Of a stretch of DNA of 42,169 bases, positions 30,684-38,975 are shown piece by piece (positions within the stretch are counted from its first letter, which is position 1; every line of letters starts with the position of its first letter). The notes under the pieces are model-generated. The model saw nothing but the letters and a program-made list of their open reading frames with translations, did not search any database and was not told the DNA's origin. The position numbers and the translations under genes are program-made. The DNA lies in assembly GCA_017478725.1 (NCBI GenBank), contig JAFVDD010000028.1, positions 1-42,169 of the forward strand, in the 5' to 3' direction. The DNA comes from Paludibacteraceae bacterium. Lineage in GTDB: Bacteria; Bacteroidota; Bacteroidia; Bacteroidales; Paludibacteraceae.

Positions 30684-32018
30684 TTACCATCCGATGGAGT
30701 TGAGACGACCGCGATACACATCGCTGTAGGTATGAGAGGCGTCTTGCCCTCCGAACAGGTAGATATTATCGTCACGGACAATCGTGTTTTGTTTCTGGCG
30801 CGCCTGATACACCTCCGGCAGCCGGTTTTTGGTGCTGTCGGCTGCTGTCCAGTTCAGTCCTTCATCGGTGGAAATCAGTATTTCGCGTCCGTAATAACTC
30901 ATGTTTTTGTCCACGCCGCCGAACATGAGGAGTTGGTTGTTGTACCAAATCACAGAGGCTCCGGTTATACCGGTGAATTGGGGCCGGTCGATGGAGAATT
31001 CCTCCATGCGGTAGCCTCCGTCGGGTATATGGCGTGAGTACTCAATGTTCCATCGTGTATTGAGTGCTCGTCCGTTCTCGGCAAATCCGCCGATCACCAT
31101 AGCCCTCTCGCGTTCGCTGGTGCTGGTAAAGCAAACGGTGGCAAAATCGCTGATGGGGAAATCAGCATCGGTGGCTTTGAGGTTGGTCAGACGGAGGCTG
31201 TCTCCTTCCCAAATAGCAAGTTGCTGACCGGAGTTGTCCACTAATGCCCACACTTCGCCGTTCCAATACATGACCATAGTAGCCACCGGATAGTTGGCTC
31301 CGTGGGCAGTCCATTGGATAGCATCGGCAGAGGAGTATATAGAATCGCCCTGGCCGTAGAAAAGACTGTCGCCATCGCTGATGATCTGTCTTACTCGTGT
31401 GCCGTCCGGCAGACCGGCAGGTTCGCCCAGACTGCTCCAGTTCTCTCCCTCATCCGACTGATAGGCGCGGAGTGCGAAGCCGTTGCTCTTGATCATGACA
31501 AATCGGTCGTGAAGCAGTACCACCCGCTGCTCACTGTCGTCAAGGGGATAGATGGAGTCCGCTATCTGCTCCCACGAATACAGATCCGGATCAACCTGAT
31601 GAACGGAAGCGGCTATCTGATACGTCTTGGTCTTGGAGCCGTCCGCGGAACGGATGGTGAGATAGATAGGCTGCTTGGTGAAATTGAGTGTGTCGTATCC
31701 GGTGAGCACGCACACGGTGTCAGGTGTGCGCAAGTAAGCCGAGCCGGGTGTGGCTGCAAAAGTGAAACGCGGCACTACGGAGTCCAGACGGGTGCCGTAT
31801 AAAATGGAATCAGGATTCCAGACCAACCCTGTGTCAATCCGCTCTTCTACCACAAAAACAGCTTTTGCCAATCCGGGCATGCTGTCGTTCTTGGCAAACG
31901 CGAAAGCGGACAGCTGCGCCACGGATGATTTGGTGGTGCCGGACGAACTGGAACTGTTGTCGCAGGCTGTCAAGCCAAGCAGCAGAGGTAGAAATATTAT
32001 GTAAAAAAATCGTTTCAT
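30684..32018 (-). CDS. DUF6242-type lipoprotein with kelch/propeller repeats
   Basis: 444 residues from ATG 32016-32018. The signal peptide ends in a lipobox (LLGLTAC), so the mature protein is lipid-anchored at Cys20. A serine-rich linker follows, then an N-terminal Ig-like part (residues 30-145, YLTIRSADGSKTKTYQI) and a propeller with blades such as MYWNGEVWALVDNSGQQLAIW, VIWYNNQLLMFGGVDKN and IVRDDNIYLFGGQDASHTY. This arrangement matches DUF6242 of Bacteroidales, of unknown function and probably surface-exposed. No promoter is recognised upstream. The divergent cyclo-ligase promoter lies 34-64 bp before its start. Confidence 0.8.
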   Translation of the reverse strand: MKRFFYIIFLPLLLGLTACDNSSSSSGTTKSSVAQLSAFAFAKNDSMPGLAKAVFVVEERIDTGLVWNPDSILYGTRLDSVVPRFTFAATPGSAYLRTPDTVCVLTGYDTLNFTKQPIYLTIRSADGSKTKTYQIAASVHQVDPDLYSWEQIADSIYPLDDSEQRVVLLHDRFVMIKSNGFALRAYQSDEGENWSSLGEPAGLPDGTRVRQIISDGDSLFYGQGDSIYSSADAIQWTAHGANYPVATMVMYWNGEVWALVDNSGQQLAIWEGDSLRLTNLKATDADFPISDFATVCFTSTSERERAMVIGGFAENGRALNTRWNIEYSRHIPDGGYRMEEFSIDRPQFTGITGASVIWYNNQLLMFGGVDKNMSYYGREILISTDEGLNWTAADSTKNRLPEVYQARQKQNTIVRDDNIYLFGGQDASHTYSDVYRGRLNSIGW

Positions 32019-32051
32019 TGCGTGCAATCTTTGATTATTTGTCCTAATAAT

Positions 32052-32082
32052 TTGCTTATTTCGGAAAAAAGCAGTAATTTTG
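32052..32082 (+). promoter_or_regulatory. Promoter of the 5-formyl-THF cyclo-ligase gene
   Basis: TTGC (32052-32055), 19-bp spacer, TAATTTTG (32075-32082). Confidence 0.75.
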
Positions 32083-32116
32083 TGCTCTCAATTAACAAAC
32101 AATTATCTGGTTATAT

Positions 32117-32722
32117 ATGTTATTCAAATCCCAATTACTGGATTTATGGCGTTCTTTGCCTTGGGCTTATGCGCGTCGCAAACAACTTTCGCAGCGCGGA
32201 GTGGTTGAGCAGCAGCGCCGTATTCTCACGCAGGAGCAGGTTGCCGATTATTCCGCCCGTATAGTTGCTCAAATCGAGCAGATGTCAGTTTTCCGCGAGG
32301 CGAAGACCATTATGCTCTATTATCCGATTCACAACGAGGTGGATCTTCGTCCGCTGCTCGGCAAGTATGCCGGCGAAAAAACTTTTCTGTTGCCAGTGAC
32401 GCATCGTCATCGCCGGATGGAGGTCCGTCTCTACGATGGTGAGGAATCGATGCGCAAAGGCCGTTACGGCGTGCCTGAACCGCAGACTGGAACCTATTCC
32501 GGCGCGATTGATCTCATTCTGGTGCCCGGCGTTATTTTTGATTACCACTGTCATCGTATAGGTCGCGGCGGAGGCTATTACGACCGTTTTCTGCGTCATC
32601 ATCGCCGGTCCTACAAAATAGGTGTGTGCTATCCGTTCCAGTTGCAGAAGAAGGATATTCCCCATACGTGGCTGGATATGCGCGTCAACCGTGTGGTCAC
32701 TCCTCAGCTGACCATTGGATAG
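32117..32722 (+). CDS. 5-formyltetrahydrofolate cyclo-ligase
   Basis: 201 residues. It converts 5-formyl-THF to 5,10-methenyl-THF with ATP. Conserved blocks: IMLYYPIHNEVDLRPLL near residue 66, YGVPEPQTG near 117, and the active-site DLILVPGVIFDYHCHRIGRGGGYYDRFL near 132-160 (aspartate and the GxGGGYYDR loop). Compared with typical members there are some 25 extra residues at the N-terminus (MLFKSQLLDLWRSLPWAYARRK), but no later ATG sits closer to the core. Its 3' end overlaps the convergent gene by 26 bp. Confidence 0.93.
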   Translation: MLFKSQLLDLWRSLPWAYARRKQLSQRGVVEQQRRILTQEQVADYSARIVAQIEQMSVFREAKTIMLYYPIHNEVDLRPLLGKYAGEKTFLLPVTHRHRRMEVRLYDGEESMRKGRYGVPEPQTGTYSGAIDLILVPGVIFDYHCHRIGRGGGYYDRFLRHHRRSYKIGVCYPFQLQKKDIPHTWLDMRVNRVVTPQLTIG

Positions 32723-33464
32723 TAGGCTGGCTGTCTTGTATCTGTTTAAGCTCTCGGTCGCTCTCGGCTGAGAGCATTTTTTCACCCTTGCGGTAGTAAT
32801 AGATCAGTCCGTACTCCTTGCATTTCTGCATCTTGGCGTAGGGCAGTTCGTGGCGGAAATAGTGCTCCACAATATCCCATATCTGCAGGATCAACGCATC
32901 TGCCTGTTTGCGCAGTGTGCCTAAATCGCCCTGTACACGGCTGGTGTTCTGCTGGTGAAACAGGTGGCTCTGCATATGTTCGCAGAAAATATCGTAGTGC
33001 ACAATAACCTTGCTGATAGCCGGGTTGTAGATGGCAAATCCGCCTGCCGCTGTACGTTTCTGCTCGCCTGCGATGATTTTCTTGCCCCACTCGTACAAAC
33101 TCTCCTCGGTGGACAAATCCGGCACAAAATGGTTCTCGGGATCCAGACCGTACAGACGTTTCTGCTCCTTTTTGATCTCACCGCGGATGACCGCCAGATT
33201 GAGCACTTGGACGAAATGCGAGACATACATCCGGGCTTTCTGCACTATGTGGCGGTATTGTTTGTTTGCGCTTACCTTGGTGGTGTAGTTCTCCTTGGAT
33301 TGCAGTACCGCGTTCTCAAACTGCACCAGGAACTGGCGTGTCTCGCTCTGCAATTTATAGGGCAGCACCTGTTCGCTATAGCCGGCTATCTCACTCCTCT
33401 GCAAGGCTTCCTGCAACGAGCGGAGGCGTGCTAAATCCGTGTTGGGTAAACGTCTGTAGGGCAT
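32697..33464 (-). CDS. Conserved Bacteroidota protein of unknown function
   Basis: 255 residues, predicted all-helical and soluble, with no signal peptide. It begins MPYRRLPNTDLARLRSLQEA, which I recognise as a conserved start in Bacteroidota hypothetical proteins; no enzymatic motif is apparent. Residues 60-110 have a VSHFVQVLNLAVIRGEI helix and residues 115-160 a WGKKIIAGEQKRTAAGG stretch. The C-terminus is charged. It is the last gene of the ddl-polyprenyl synthase transcript (38 bp gap) and overlaps the convergent cyclo-ligase gene by 26 bp. Confidence 0.75.
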   Translation of the reverse strand: MPYRRLPNTDLARLRSLQEALQRSEIAGYSEQVLPYKLQSETRQFLVQFENAVLQSKENYTTKVSANKQYRHIVQKARMYVSHFVQVLNLAVIRGEIKKEQKRLYGLDPENHFVPDLSTEESLYEWGKKIIAGEQKRTAAGGFAIYNPAISKVIVHYDIFCEHMQSHLFHQQNTSRVQGDLGTLRKQADALILQIWDIVEHYFRHELPYAKMQKCKEYGLIYYYRKGEKMLSAESDRELKQIQDSQPTIQWSAEE

Positions 33465-33502
33465 AAGCTATGTACGATTTATTAGTTACGATGTACGATT
33501 AG

Positions 33503-34471
33503 TTAACTCTTCCGTGTGACCAGTCTTTCAGCCAGCAGGCGCAACTGGCCGGTCGCATTGTTCTGCGGCAGCCGGTCGAGTTGTTGCAATGCTAATGAAG
33601 TGTGCTGCTCAATCACATCTTCTGCTGCCGCACGGACACCCAGGCGGTTGTAAATATCCGTTACAGCGGCTATTTTCTCCTCGTTGTTGTCGGTAGCCAT
33701 CAGCCATTGCAGCAGTTCCGCTTTGGTGTCGCCGTCTGCTTTCTCCAGGGCGGTGAGCAGCAGGAATGTTTTCTTGTTGCAGCAAATATCTCCGCCAATG
33801 GCTTTGCCGAAAGTCTTGGGATCGCCATAAACGTCCAGCACGTCGTCTTGAATCTGGAATGCCAAACCGATGTGCAAGCCGAATTGATAAAGAGCCTCCT
33901 GTTGCGCTTCGTTGCCTCCGGCTATATAGCCGCCTATCTTCATGGCATAAGCCAGCAGCACCGAGGTCTTTTTCTCAATCATCATCATATAATCATCAAT
34001 GCTGACCTGATTGGCATGCTCAAAATCCACATCGTACTGCTGTCCCTCGCAGATGCCGGTAGCCATCTCGTTGAACCACTTGAGCACTTTGGGCAGTTTG
34101 TCAGCCGGCACGTCTGACAGCAGTTTGTATGCCTCGATGAGCATCTGGTCTCCCGAGAGAATGGCGGTGTTGTCGTTCCATTTGGTATGTACAGTAGGTC
34201 TGCCGCGCCGTACCGCAGCGCGGTCCATCACATCGTCGTGGAGAAGGGTGAAATTGTGAAACACCTCCAGTGCCAATGCCGCCGGCAGTACGTGGTCTAT
34301 CGCATCGCCGCTGATGAGTCCGCCGTTGACGACCGCTTCGGCGGCTGTCAGTGCCAGAGTAGGCCGGATACGTTTGCCGCCGGCGGCAAGAGTGTATTCG
34401 ATAGGCTCGTACAACCCGCGCGGTTCACGATTCCAGTCCAGAGACTCTATGGCTTTATTAATGTCAATCAT
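33503..34471 (-). CDS. Polyprenyl diphosphate synthase (FPP/GGPP type)
   Basis: 322 residues of the trans-isoprenyl diphosphate synthase family. The first Asp-rich motif is LLHDDVMDRA near residue 79, the second QIQDDVLDVYGD near 210; AAGGKRIRP near 30 binds the allylic diphosphate and KKTSVLL near 167 is the conserved lysine block. The product (C15, C20 or longer) depends on residues before DDxxD (here FHNFTLL) that I cannot interpret with certainty. It probably supplies precursor for quinones or undecaprenyl phosphate. The ATG follows the ddl stop by one base, so the two are coupled. Confidence 0.9.
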   Translation of the reverse strand: MIDINKAIESLDWNREPRGLYEPIEYTLAAGGKRIRPTLALTAAEAVVNGGLISGDAIDHVLPAALALEVFHNFTLLHDDVMDRAAVRRGRPTVHTKWNDNTAILSGDQMLIEAYKLLSDVPADKLPKVLKWFNEMATGICEGQQYDVDFEHANQVSIDDYMMMIEKKTSVLLAYAMKIGGYIAGGNEAQQEALYQFGLHIGLAFQIQDDVLDVYGDPKTFGKAIGGDICCNKKTFLLLTALEKADGDTKAELLQWLMATDNNEEKIAAVTDIYNRLGVRAAAEDVIEQHTSLALQQLDRLPQNNATGQLRLLAERLVTRKS

Positions 34472-34472
34472 A

Positions 34473-35447
34473 CTAAAACTTGTCTTCTATAATGTCTGTC
34501 AGCACATTCTTGATGTCCAACCCTGCTGCGCGTACCTGCTGAGGTATAAAACTCGTGGCAGTCATGCCGGGGGTAGTGTTGACCTCCAGGAGGTTGATCT
34601 GTTCGCCCGTGATGATCCAGTCCACACGGATAATTCCGCTGGCACCGATGATATCGTAGATGTGCTGTGTCTCGGCTTGTATCTTGTCGCGGATGGCATC
34701 AGGGATACGTGCCGGCGTGATTTCGTCCACCTGGCCTTTGTACTTGGCGTCGTAGTCGAAGAACTCGTTTTTCGTCACTACCTCGGTAATAGGGAACGCT
34801 ACGGCTTTCTCTTTGGTCTTATATACGCCGCAGGTTACCTCCGTGCCCTTCATATAGCTCTCGCATATCACCTCGTCGCCCTCCTCAAACGCACGTTCGA
34901 TAGCCGGCAGAATCTGCTCCTCGGTCTTCACTTTTGTGCACCCGAACGAGGAACCTCCTACATTGCTCTTGATAAAACAGGGCAGACCTATCTGAGTGGT
35001 GATGGTTGATTGTATATCGGCGATTTGTGACCGGTATGTATTCTTCCTCAGCAAAATACTGTCGGCTATGTTAAAACCGAATCCCGAGAGGTAGTGGTTG
35101 CAGGTGTATTTGTTGAATGTGAGCGCCGCAGCCAGCACATTGCAGCAGGAGTAGGGAATGCGCATCATTTCCAGGTAGCCCTGCAGCAGCCCGTTCTCGC
35201 CCGGAGTGCCGTGGATAGTGATATACGCAAAATCGAACGTGTGTTTCACGCCCTCGCGCGTAAAAGAAAAATCATTCTTGTCGATAGGGCAACCGTCCTC
35301 GGTGCGCCAGTCTTTTCCCTCAAAATCCACAATAGTGACGTTGTAACGCTCTTTGTCCATAAAGGACTTGATACCGGCGGCAGAGCGGAGCGACACGTCA
35401 TGCTCGCTGCTGTCTCCTCCGGCTATGATAGCTATGTTTCTTTTCAT
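34473..35447 (-). CDS. ddl: D-alanine--D-alanine ligase
   Basis: 324 residues from ATG 35445-35447; an open upstream stretch of 23 codons is leader repeat. ATP-grasp enzyme that makes D-Ala-D-Ala for peptidoglycan. Motifs: IAIIAGGDSSEHDVSLRSA at the N-terminus (substrate Glu), IHGTPGENGLLQGYLE near 78, PCFIKSNVGGSSFGCTKV near 148 (ATP loop), and IIRVDWIITGEQINLLEVNT near 280 ending in PGMT. It has its own promoter and an unusual two-hairpin leader, and heads a transcript with the polyprenyl synthase gene. Confidence 0.95.
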   Translation of the reverse strand: MKRNIAIIAGGDSSEHDVSLRSAAGIKSFMDKERYNVTIVDFEGKDWRTEDGCPIDKNDFSFTREGVKHTFDFAYITIHGTPGENGLLQGYLEMMRIPYSCCNVLAAALTFNKYTCNHYLSGFGFNIADSILLRKNTYRSQIADIQSTITTQIGLPCFIKSNVGGSSFGCTKVKTEEQILPAIERAFEEGDEVICESYMKGTEVTCGVYKTKEKAVAFPITEVVTKNEFFDYDAKYKGQVDEITPARIPDAIRDKIQAETQHIYDIIGASGIIRVDWIITGEQINLLEVNTTPGMTATSFIPQQVRAAGLDIKNVLTDIIEDKF

Positions 35448-35464
35448 TTTACCAAGTGTTCTTA

Positions 35465-35515
35465 GCCCTGAAGGGCACGATTGTTTCTTTGCCCTATGGG
35501 CACGGTTGTTTCGCA
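35465..35515 (-). repeat. Two imperfect 26-bp hairpin repeats in the ddl leader
   Basis: Forward strand: GCCCTGAAGGGCACGATTGTTTCTTT, here described by its parts, is followed directly by GCCCTATGGGCACGGTTGTT plus TCGCA. Each copy holds a small hairpin (GCCCT..AGGGC; GCCC..GGGC). They occupy the transcribed leader between the -7 box and the ddl ATG. Confidence 0.8.
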
Positions 35516-35525
35516 AATTTGGCTA

Positions 35526-35556
35526 CAAAGTTACTGCTTTTTTTTTACATACGCAA
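35526..35556 (-). promoter_or_regulatory. ddl promoter
   Basis: Reverse strand: TTGC (35553-35556), 19-bp spacer beginning GTATGT plus an A-tract, TAACTTTG (35526-35533). Confidence 0.8.
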
Positions 35557-35582
35557 GCGCGCGCGCCTTTTTTCCGAAAAAA

Positions 35583-36329
35583 TTAATCAAAACGCAGGTA
35601 ATATTGCAGCCGCTGAAGGTCAGTGCTGTCTAATTCTTCCAGTCTCCGCAAATCGCCGATACTGTCCAGCCGTACGTATTTCCTGCGCAGCTGGTAGATG
35701 GCTTTGGCCTGCCTGAAACGCAGGTACGGGTGCCGGCTCAGCCCGTCGGCTCCGGTGGTGTTCACATCTATGGTACGGATATCTCCGGGGTCGGCTGTGA
35801 AATGTGCGGTAAGGGTGTCGAGCCTGAGGCGCGAGAAAGGTTCGTCGGACAGTTGTGCGGGGCTGTAATAGCCGCCTAACTGCTCACGGTAGTCCACAAT
35901 CCGCTGCGCCGTGTATCTGCCGATGCCGCGGATAAACTGCAGTTCGGCAGTGTCGCAATGATTGAGGTCGAGAACAGTGTCTTTTTTGATGTGTTTTGGG
36001 AAGATAAAACCTATACTGTCGCGCCATAGACTGTCAGCCAGAAAGAATGAGTCATAGCGTGCTTTGCGTTCCGCGTTCCAGGCAGCGAAACGCGCATCGT
36101 CGGCTTGCTTGCAGGAGTCTTTGTACTGTTCCCACCGTGCTTCGCGCAGACTGTCGCGATATGCTTTGACCCGTGCTATGCTGTCGGCGCGCAGACTGTC
36201 CAGCCTGAGTCTGTCCGTTTGCTGCAAGGCTGCGGGCTGCGGCTGCGGACGGGTAGCGACAAACACCCACGCGCTGACGGCTATGACCAGCAGTGCCGCG
36301 GCGCCTATGTATTGTTCTTTGGCAAGCAC
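35583..36329 (-). CDS. Membrane-anchored helix-hairpin-helix (ComEA-like) protein
   Basis: 248 residues. One N-terminal membrane helix (IGAAALLVIAVSAWVFVA) is followed by a charged helical segment (repeats of DSLRADSIARVK, DSLREARWEQYKDS). Two HhH regions then follow: LDLNHCDTAELQFIRGIGRYTAQRIVDYRE near 120, and IDVNTTGADGLSRHPYLRFRQAKAIYQLR near 188. In competence systems ComEA binds incoming DNA at the membrane and passes it to ComEC, whose gene lies 1.2 kb upstream. A role in DNA uptake is plausible but unproven; other HhH proteins act in repair. Confidence 0.85.
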   Translation of the reverse strand: MLAKEQYIGAAALLVIAVSAWVFVATRPQPQPAALQQTDRLRLDSLRADSIARVKAYRDSLREARWEQYKDSCKQADDARFAAWNAERKARYDSFFLADSLWRDSIGFIFPKHIKKDTVLDLNHCDTAELQFIRGIGRYTAQRIVDYREQLGGYYSPAQLSDEPFSRLRLDTLTAHFTADPGDIRTIDVNTTGADGLSRHPYLRFRQAKAIYQLRRKYVRLDSIGDLRRLEELDSTDLQRLQYYLRFD

Positions 36330-36336
36330 GAGGAAA

Positions 36337-36371
36337 TTGAAAGTTGAAAGTTGAAAATTGAAAATTGAAAG
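36337..36371. repeat. 7-bp tandem repeat (5 units) between xseA and the HhH gene
   Basis: TTGAAAG, TTGAAAG, TTGAAAA, TTGAAAA, TTGAAAG head to tail in the 57-bp gap. Confidence 0.9.
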
Positions 36372-36386
36372 TTAATCGGAGATACT

Positions 36387-37568
36387 CTATCCGCGTAGTG
36401 GATTGCAGGTGATGGTGCTTTGCACGGTGCCGTCAGTCAGGTGGGTCTCTATCCGGTCGCCGTCTGCCAGTTCGCTGACGGAGCGGACAATCCGGCCGTT
36501 CTTGGTCATGAGGCTGTAGCCCATCCGGTAGATGCGTTCGGGATTGCAGGCGTTGAGGCGCTCTTCGAGTATCTCTACCCGATGGCGGCGGATGAGAATC
36601 TGCCGTTCGGCTGTGCGTGCCAGCCGTTGGGTGAGTTGCCCGATGCGTGCCAACTGTGCGTCCATCCTATGGATCAGCCATTCGGCTACGGCTGTAGGTG
36701 TCTTGAGCGCCTCGTGTGCTACCATGTCCAGCACACTCACGTCGCGTGTGTGACCGATGCCGGTAAGAACCGGCAACTCAAACTGCGCACAAACGGCGCA
36801 GAGGGTGTATTGGTCAAAGCAACTGAGATCGGTAGAGGCTCCTCCGCCGCGTATGATAGCTACGGCGTCAAAGGCATTTACCATTTCTAATCTCCCTGCG
36901 GTCGAACGATCTGCTTCGCCGTATGGGTCATTTGTCTTTGCGATCTCCTCCAATGCCGCAAGGATGGAGCGTTCCGCGCCTTCGCCTTGCATCGTGGCGC
37001 CGAAGAGTGTCGTCTCAAAGCGGTAACCGCTCTGCTCCAGCTGGTGGCAGAAATCGCCGTAACCGGCTGCTGTGGGCGACGAGATGACGGCTATGCGGCG
37101 GATGAGAGTGGGCAAAGGGAGCAGCTGCTGGGCGTCCAAGAGACCGTCGGCTTCCAGTTGGGCGATAGTCTGCTGGCGTTTGCGTGCCAACTCGCCTACT
37201 GTGAACCCGGGGTCGATGTTAACGATGGAGAGGCTGAGGCCGTAAACGGCGTGAAACTGCACTTCGGCTTCCACCAGAATATTCATTCCCACCTGCAGCT
37301 GCTGACCTGTCTCACTCTCGAAATAAGCCATCAGCAGTTCGTTCGTTCCAGCCCAGCACGTCGCCCTCACTTTGGCGGCGAGGTTGGATGTGCTGAATGT
37401 CCGTCCGGGTGTCGAGCCTCCCGACTCGACTAATTCCAGATACAGATGTCCGCCTTTATGACTGAGACTGCTGATCTCCGCCTGTACCCAATAGGTAGGT
37501 TGCAGGCTGTCATTCAGCACTTCTTCTATCTCGGCGCATAGTTGCGAGAGGGTGAGAAAAGTATTCAT
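36387..37568 (-). CDS. xseA: Exodeoxyribonuclease VII large subunit
   Basis: 393 residues from ATG 37566-37568 (overlaps the comEC stop as ATGA; the longer open frame intrudes into comEC). ExoVII degrades single-stranded DNA to acid-soluble oligonucleotides. The N-terminal OB-fold has LSQLCAEIEEVLNDS and YWVQAEISSL; the catalytic domain has ISSPTAAGYGDFCHQL near 170, VAIIRGGGASTDLSCFD near 245 and LTGIGHTRDVSVLDMVAHEA near 280. The C-terminal coiled coil that binds XseB is shorter than in E. coli (456 residues). xseB is not adjacent. Confidence 0.93.
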   Translation of the reverse strand: MNTFLTLSQLCAEIEEVLNDSLQPTYWVQAEISSLSHKGGHLYLELVESGGSTPGRTFSTSNLAAKVRATCWAGTNELLMAYFESETGQQLQVGMNILVEAEVQFHAVYGLSLSIVNIDPGFTVGELARKRQQTIAQLEADGLLDAQQLLPLPTLIRRIAVISSPTAAGYGDFCHQLEQSGYRFETTLFGATMQGEGAERSILAALEEIAKTNDPYGEADRSTAGRLEMVNAFDAVAIIRGGGASTDLSCFDQYTLCAVCAQFELPVLTGIGHTRDVSVLDMVAHEALKTPTAVAEWLIHRMDAQLARIGQLTQRLARTAERQILIRRHRVEILEERLNACNPERIYRMGYSLMTKNGRIVRSVSELADGDRIETHLTDGTVQSTITCNPLRG

Positions 37569-38932
37569 AGTGTGTATAATAGACAAAAAATAGTCATTGC
37601 GGTTGTTACGCCGGTGAGCCACCAAAGGCTTTTGTGTATGGTGAGCCATCCCATGGCGATGGCGGCATAAAGGAGAAAGACCATTGGCAGGCTGATTTGT
37701 ACGGCGGTGCTATTGCCCGGCAGGCTTTCTATCCATCCGACGGAGTGGTTCATGGCCCAAGCCAAACCGTATGTGGCATAACTGATTGCCTTGCCCGCCA
37801 ATGTTCCCCCTAACGCCACGCTTGCCAGTCCGCATGGAACCAGGAACGTCGCTATCGGCAGTACAATCAGGTTGGTCAGCAGGAAATAGTTGCTCATTTG
37901 TCCGAAGGTGTACATCGTAACAGGCAGCGTTCCTAATTGCGCCGCAAGGCTGATAATAACGGTGCCGGCTAACCAACTGAGTATTTTTCCATGAAGCTTG
38001 TTCCTCCATTCTTTTCGCTGTAGTATATGCTCAGTGTCCCTTGCCATAATCACAATCGCTGCTGTGGCTGCGAAGCTCAGCTGAAAACTCACGCTCCAGA
38101 GATCTGACGGACGCACAAGCAGAATCAGTACTGCGGCGGCAGCAATCGTGTTGAGCGTCGGGCTGTGGCGGTAGAGTATTTTGCCTGTTTCCGCCAGCGT
38201 GATCATCACTACGCAGCGCACCACCGAAGGTGTCATCCCCGTCAGCCATGCGTAACCCCACATCGCCGCAATGATGACGCCGCTCACGACCCCTCGCCCG
38301 AATATATCCTCATGCCTTGGCCGTACGCGTCCGCCGAGTGTGAGCAAACCGGTCAGCAGAACGTAGATAATACCTGTGTGCAGACCGCTGACGGCAAGCA
38401 CATGTGCGGCGCCTGAAGTCTGAAACCGCTGCCGTAGCTCAGGGTCAAGGTCTTCTTTGTAACCTAAGGTCAGCGCGCCCGTGGTAGCCAATTCGTCTCC
38501 GCTCAGCCCGCCTGCTTCCAGCCGCCTGTACAGCCGCTCTTGTAAGGGATAACCGCTCCGCCCCTCATCCGAAATCCTTACTTCGTAATTCCTCCCGGCG
38601 TAGGCGTTTCCGATGATTCCCTGCCGCCGCATGAATAATCCGTAGTCGAAGGCTCCTGTCTTGCCGCCTCGGCGGATGCGCGTATGAGCCACTATAGTGT
38701 CGCCTCTCCCCGGCTGAACACGGGTGCTGTCCTTGGGAAGGTAGAGCAACACCCTCTGTTCGGTCTCATAGCGCAGGCAACGGGCGGTCTCTTTGGGGTC
38801 GCTGCTTACGACAAAAGCGTACGTTCGCAGACTGTCAATCGTCTCGCATTCAGTCTGATAGAGCAGCCATTCGGGCTTGAAGTGATCCAACGACAGCAGC
38901 ACGGCAATCACCGCCGCCAGCACCACTATCAT
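37565..38932 (-). CDS. comEC: ComEC/Rec2-family DNA-uptake channel, without the nuclease domain
   Basis: 455 residues from ATG 38930-38932, preceded by AAAGGA at good spacing (a GTG 15 bp earlier lies in the repeat). The N-terminal OB-like part (residues 30-150) is followed by the competence domain: TSGAAHVLAVSGLHTGIIYVLL near 185 and GYAWLTGMTPSVVRCVVMI near 245, with ten or so membrane helices. The metallo-beta-lactamase-like domain of Bacillus ComEC is absent, as is usual in Bacteroidota. ComEC carries single-stranded DNA across the inner membrane in transformation. It lies between rpe and xseA; a ComEA-like gene follows xseA. Confidence 0.9.
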   Translation of the reverse strand: MIVVLAAVIAVLLSLDHFKPEWLLYQTECETIDSLRTYAFVVSSDPKETARCLRYETEQRVLLYLPKDSTRVQPGRGDTIVAHTRIRRGGKTGAFDYGLFMRRQGIIGNAYAGRNYEVRISDEGRSGYPLQERLYRRLEAGGLSGDELATTGALTLGYKEDLDPELRQRFQTSGAAHVLAVSGLHTGIIYVLLTGLLTLGGRVRPRHEDIFGRGVVSGVIIAAMWGYAWLTGMTPSVVRCVVMITLAETGKILYRHSPTLNTIAAAAVLILLVRPSDLWSVSFQLSFAATAAIVIMARDTEHILQRKEWRNKLHGKILSWLAGTVIISLAAQLGTLPVTMYTFGQMSNYFLLTNLIVLPIATFLVPCGLASVALGGTLAGKAISYATYGLAWAMNHSVGWIESLPGNSTAVQISLPMVFLLYAAIAMGWLTIHKSLWWLTGVTTAMTIFCLLYTL

Positions 38933-38940
38933 CGGATATC

Positions 38941-38975
38941 CTTTCACCTCTCACCTTTCACTTTTCACTTTTCAT
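38941..38975. repeat. 7-bp tandem repeat (5 units) at the rpe stop
   Basis: CTTTCAC, CTCTCAC, CTTTCAC, TTTTCAC and TTTTCAT head to tail. On the coding strand they encode the last residues of Rpe and continue past its stop toward comEC. Confidence 0.9.

Noticed and set aside
34187-35009. Forward frames opposite the polyprenyl synthase and ddl genes
   Set aside because: Antisense shadows of conserved genes without their own signals.
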